DNA of 64,000 bases from assembly GCA_026874595.1 (NCBI GenBank), contig CM049320.1:51226714-51290713 (forward strand), in the 5' to 3' direction. Source of the stretch: Sipunculus nudus (taxonomy: Eukaryota; Annelida; Sipuncula; Golfingiida; Sipunculidae). Numbering within the stretch: the first letter of the stretch is position 1; each line of letters opens with the position of its first letter. Below the pieces are notes generated by a model, which saw nothing but the letters and a program-made list of their open reading frames with translations, ran no database searches and was not told the DNA's origin. Below are positions 61,807 through 64,000 of this stretch, one piece after another. A program made the position numbers and the translations under genes.

Positions 61807-63340
61807 CTTTACTGAAAAGAATCGTTTGAATAAAAAATATATAATAGTGAAACAGGAAACCTAAAATCCTTCAGATCACCCTCACCCTCTTATAGACCTA
61901 TAAATACAGATGGAAATTTAGTTGATCAATAAAGAGAATTTATCCGTAGAGTCATTTGCTTCAATAGTTCCATTTATGGCAAAAGGTCTGAGCCAAACGA
62001 CTTAACAGTATGACCACGGCAGCGTAAGCTTGAAAGCGCTACGGACAACGAGTTCATGGGTAATCATGAAAATGAGGATTACTAACTGCTAACAAGGGCA
62101 TTCCTTGTAATTTGGCATGACGTGTGTTGGCATATATTTGTTTGACAAATATATTTCTTCTTTCCCGCGAGTCTCATGCTCAATCAAATGAATACATCAT
62201 TGTAAGAAAAAGTCAGTCGAATACCTGCAGAGTTTGATACCAGAAGTCTACAACAGTTCAGCACGTGGTTTGTAAGTTTTAAAAACTTTTCTGGAAATAA
62301 TAATTATTATAATTAAATTTATAATAATAATATTAATAAAAGTTTAAGAGAAAAATTAATGAAATAAGAAAAATAGAGACATCAATATTACAAACGCACC
62401 ATGCCTTGTACGATTAAACTAAAATATATAAGTTTGGGAGTGGTGGCGGTGCTCTAACAAAACACAGATGTTAAACTCCAAAGACTGAAGTTTCTTTCAG
62501 CTAATTCACTAAGGGGACACTAATTTTCCCCGATATGTTTACGTACCAGTTTTATTTACATATCTACTGACGAGTACTTGAATGCTGGGAGAAACTGTTT
62601 TGTTAGCGATGGCAGATCACATGCGAAGAAACAAAGTATCACTGTTTTTCAGCGTATGACATATTTCTAACGATTTGTCAAAGAAAACCAAGCTTGTGTG
62701 ATATGACTATGACCTGTGCAATCAAGATAAAGTTATAATGTCTTTTGGGCTCATTTCCTCTCTAGCGTAATAGCTTCACAGTTTTCAGTGAAACACTTAA
62801 ATTAGGCCTTCAGTGGTGACGTGTGTCTAACTTGAACTGAGTAACTTTTGGTTGATTTTCATGTTAATTTCTAGAATTTATTGACGCCCCGCGTTTTGAC
62901 CAGGAATTAATCTCATATGATATTGTTGGCTTTTCTTTTGCGTCCATGCCAATCTTTCTTTCATATTGATATTGCATTATAGCAATATGCGCAATTTTCT
63001 AAAATTGTTTACTACATGTTATTCAATTTAACCATAAAAATAGATGGAAAACAACATGTCTTTATCGTTGCTATTTGGCTCGCATATAACAACCAAAATG
63101 ACACCCACCCATACACTCTTTCACAACAGTATATTACAGTTTAATCATGTTGTTGACACTTTCACCCAAATCCAAATATCAGTGTTTCTGATGATCCTTT
63201 GGTAGTCAGTGCGAAATCATCCGCATTGGCGGTTTAGTGTTATAATTTGTATGAGAGCCAGGGGTGTAGCCAGGATTTACTGAAGGGGAGTGCCGGGACA
63301 AGGGGTGGGAGCATGGTGGGCTAATGATCCATAAGCCTGT
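61807..63340. other. Outer part of the right arm, non-coding
   Basis: Mirror of 18,855-20,300. Frames open in one arm (such as 19,342-19,572) are broken in the other, so I call no gene. Confidence 0.55.
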
Positions 63341-63348
63341 ATACATTC

Positions 63349-64000
63349 TGTAGATACACACACACACATATTATACAGTTAAACCTGGTCTTGCGGACAC
63401 CTCTCTAAGGCGGACAACTAGCTACGGATACACAATACATGAGTCCCATGAATTTTCCCTTTATGATAGGCTTAGGTTAGGGCGGACACCTGGAAAATGC
63501 GGACTACGGACAGCTGATGCTGATGCAAGCCATGCAGTGTTTTGACGGTAAATCAACCTGTAAAGAAAGGACACCTTATCGGCACGTCCAGTGTCCGGCG
63601 AGGTGCGCAAAATACTTTGAGATCTTGTCCACGACAAAAACAAAGACCACGAGTGTTTTCCTGTCAAAACATTCTTGCTTTATTTCTCTTAGCTTATGTC
63701 ACGGTTGTCAGGGTTAAAATTCCTGTAGATACACACACACACATATTATACAGTTAAACCTGGTCTTGCGGACACCTCTCTAAGGCGGACAACTAGCTAC
63801 GGATACACAATACATGAGTCCCATGAATTTTCCCTTTATGATAGGCTTAGGTTAGGGCGGACACCTGGAAAATGCGGACTACGGACAGCTGATGCTGATG
63901 CAAGCCATGCAGTGTTTTGACGGTAAATCAACCTGTAAAGAAAGGACACCTTATCGGCACGTCCAGTGTCCGGCGAGGTGCGCAAAATACTTTGAGCTCT
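63349..64000 (+). repeat. 375-bp tandem repeat at the right edge
   Basis: TAGATACACACACACACATA starts at 63,351 and again at 63,726, and all following sequence repeats almost exactly (period 375). The second copy is cut by the window end. It contains CAGTTAAACCTGG, then TTGCGGACACCTCTCTAAGG, resembling termini of pogo/Tigger-like elements. The array probably continues beyond the window. Confidence 0.92.

Larger units (their letters stand above)
44430..63340 (-). repeat. Right arm of the very large imperfect inverted repeat
   Basis: Mirror partner of 18,855-42,790. It is about 5 kb shorter, mainly because it lacks the 23.4-29.5 kb satellite block and ~1.6 kb near 20.5-22.1 kb. In exchange it carries its own inserts at 56.85-59.4 kb and 60.8-61.8 kb. 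The outer boundary is at ~63,340, in a CA-rich tract. Confidence 0.93.

Noticed and set aside
18855-63340. The inverted repeat as a fold-back sequencing or assembly artefact
   Set aside because: Arms differ by many substitutions, private insertions (41.2, 60.8 kb), nested arrays and different tandem copy numbers; an artefact would be nearly identical. Misjoined diverged haplotypes are not fully excluded.

Overview
This is a eukaryotic nuclear window: spliced genes with GT-AG introns, AT-rich intergenic DNA, tRNA-derived SINEs, decayed LINE pieces, pogo/Tigger-like MITEs and ~150-165 bp satellites. Secreted multi-ShK, PAN plus C-type lectin and sushi-domain proteins, with this repeat style, suggest a marine invertebrate. 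A bivalve or other lophotrochozoan is my best guess; the species is not proven by the sequence. I see no bacterial features, rRNA, functional tRNA or CRISPR.

Positions 1-18,850 hold two unrelated secreted-protein genes among repeats. A plus-strand gene entering from the left edge (coding exons 451-3286) ends in four ShK domains. A minus-strand four-exon gene (11221 down to 9498) encodes a signal peptide, a PAN/apple-like segment and a C-type lectin domain. The rest is satellite (3.8-5.0 kb), a 25-bp minisatellite (6.3-6.7 kb), two LINE remnants (8.4-8.9 and 17.3-18.3 kb) and stretches with nothing recognisable.

Positions ~18,855-63,340 form one very large imperfect inverted repeat. The left arm (~18,855-42,790) reads, in reverse complement, as the right arm (~44,430-63,340), around a ~1.6 kb spacer. 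The arms differ by substitutions, by copy number of internal tandem repeats and by kilobase insertions, so this looks like an old inverted duplication. Each arm carries one copy of a seven-exon gene, and the two copies diverge head to head with ~15.3 kb between their start codons. The right copy (50868-55609, plus) is intact: signal peptide, two Cys-rich modules, one sushi/CCP domain, Thr-rich stalk, one transmembrane helix and a short basic tail (317 residues). The left copy (35524-30129, minus) matches it exon by exon, but exons 4 and 5 carry -1, -36 and -10 nt changes. These destroy the original frame there, yet a different splice acceptor in exon 4 would give an uninterrupted 288-residue frame.

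Comparing the arms separates insertions older than the duplication (intron SINE at 32.8/52.9 kb, paired interspersed repeat at 42.4/44.8 kb) from younger ones. The clearest younger one is a GC-rich ~1 kb element with terminal inverted repeats at 60,791-61,806, present only in the right arm, which contains a candidate coding first exon. The left arm also holds a nested 4.4 kb structure of inverted ~163-bp and ~150-bp satellite arrays (24.1-28.5 kb).
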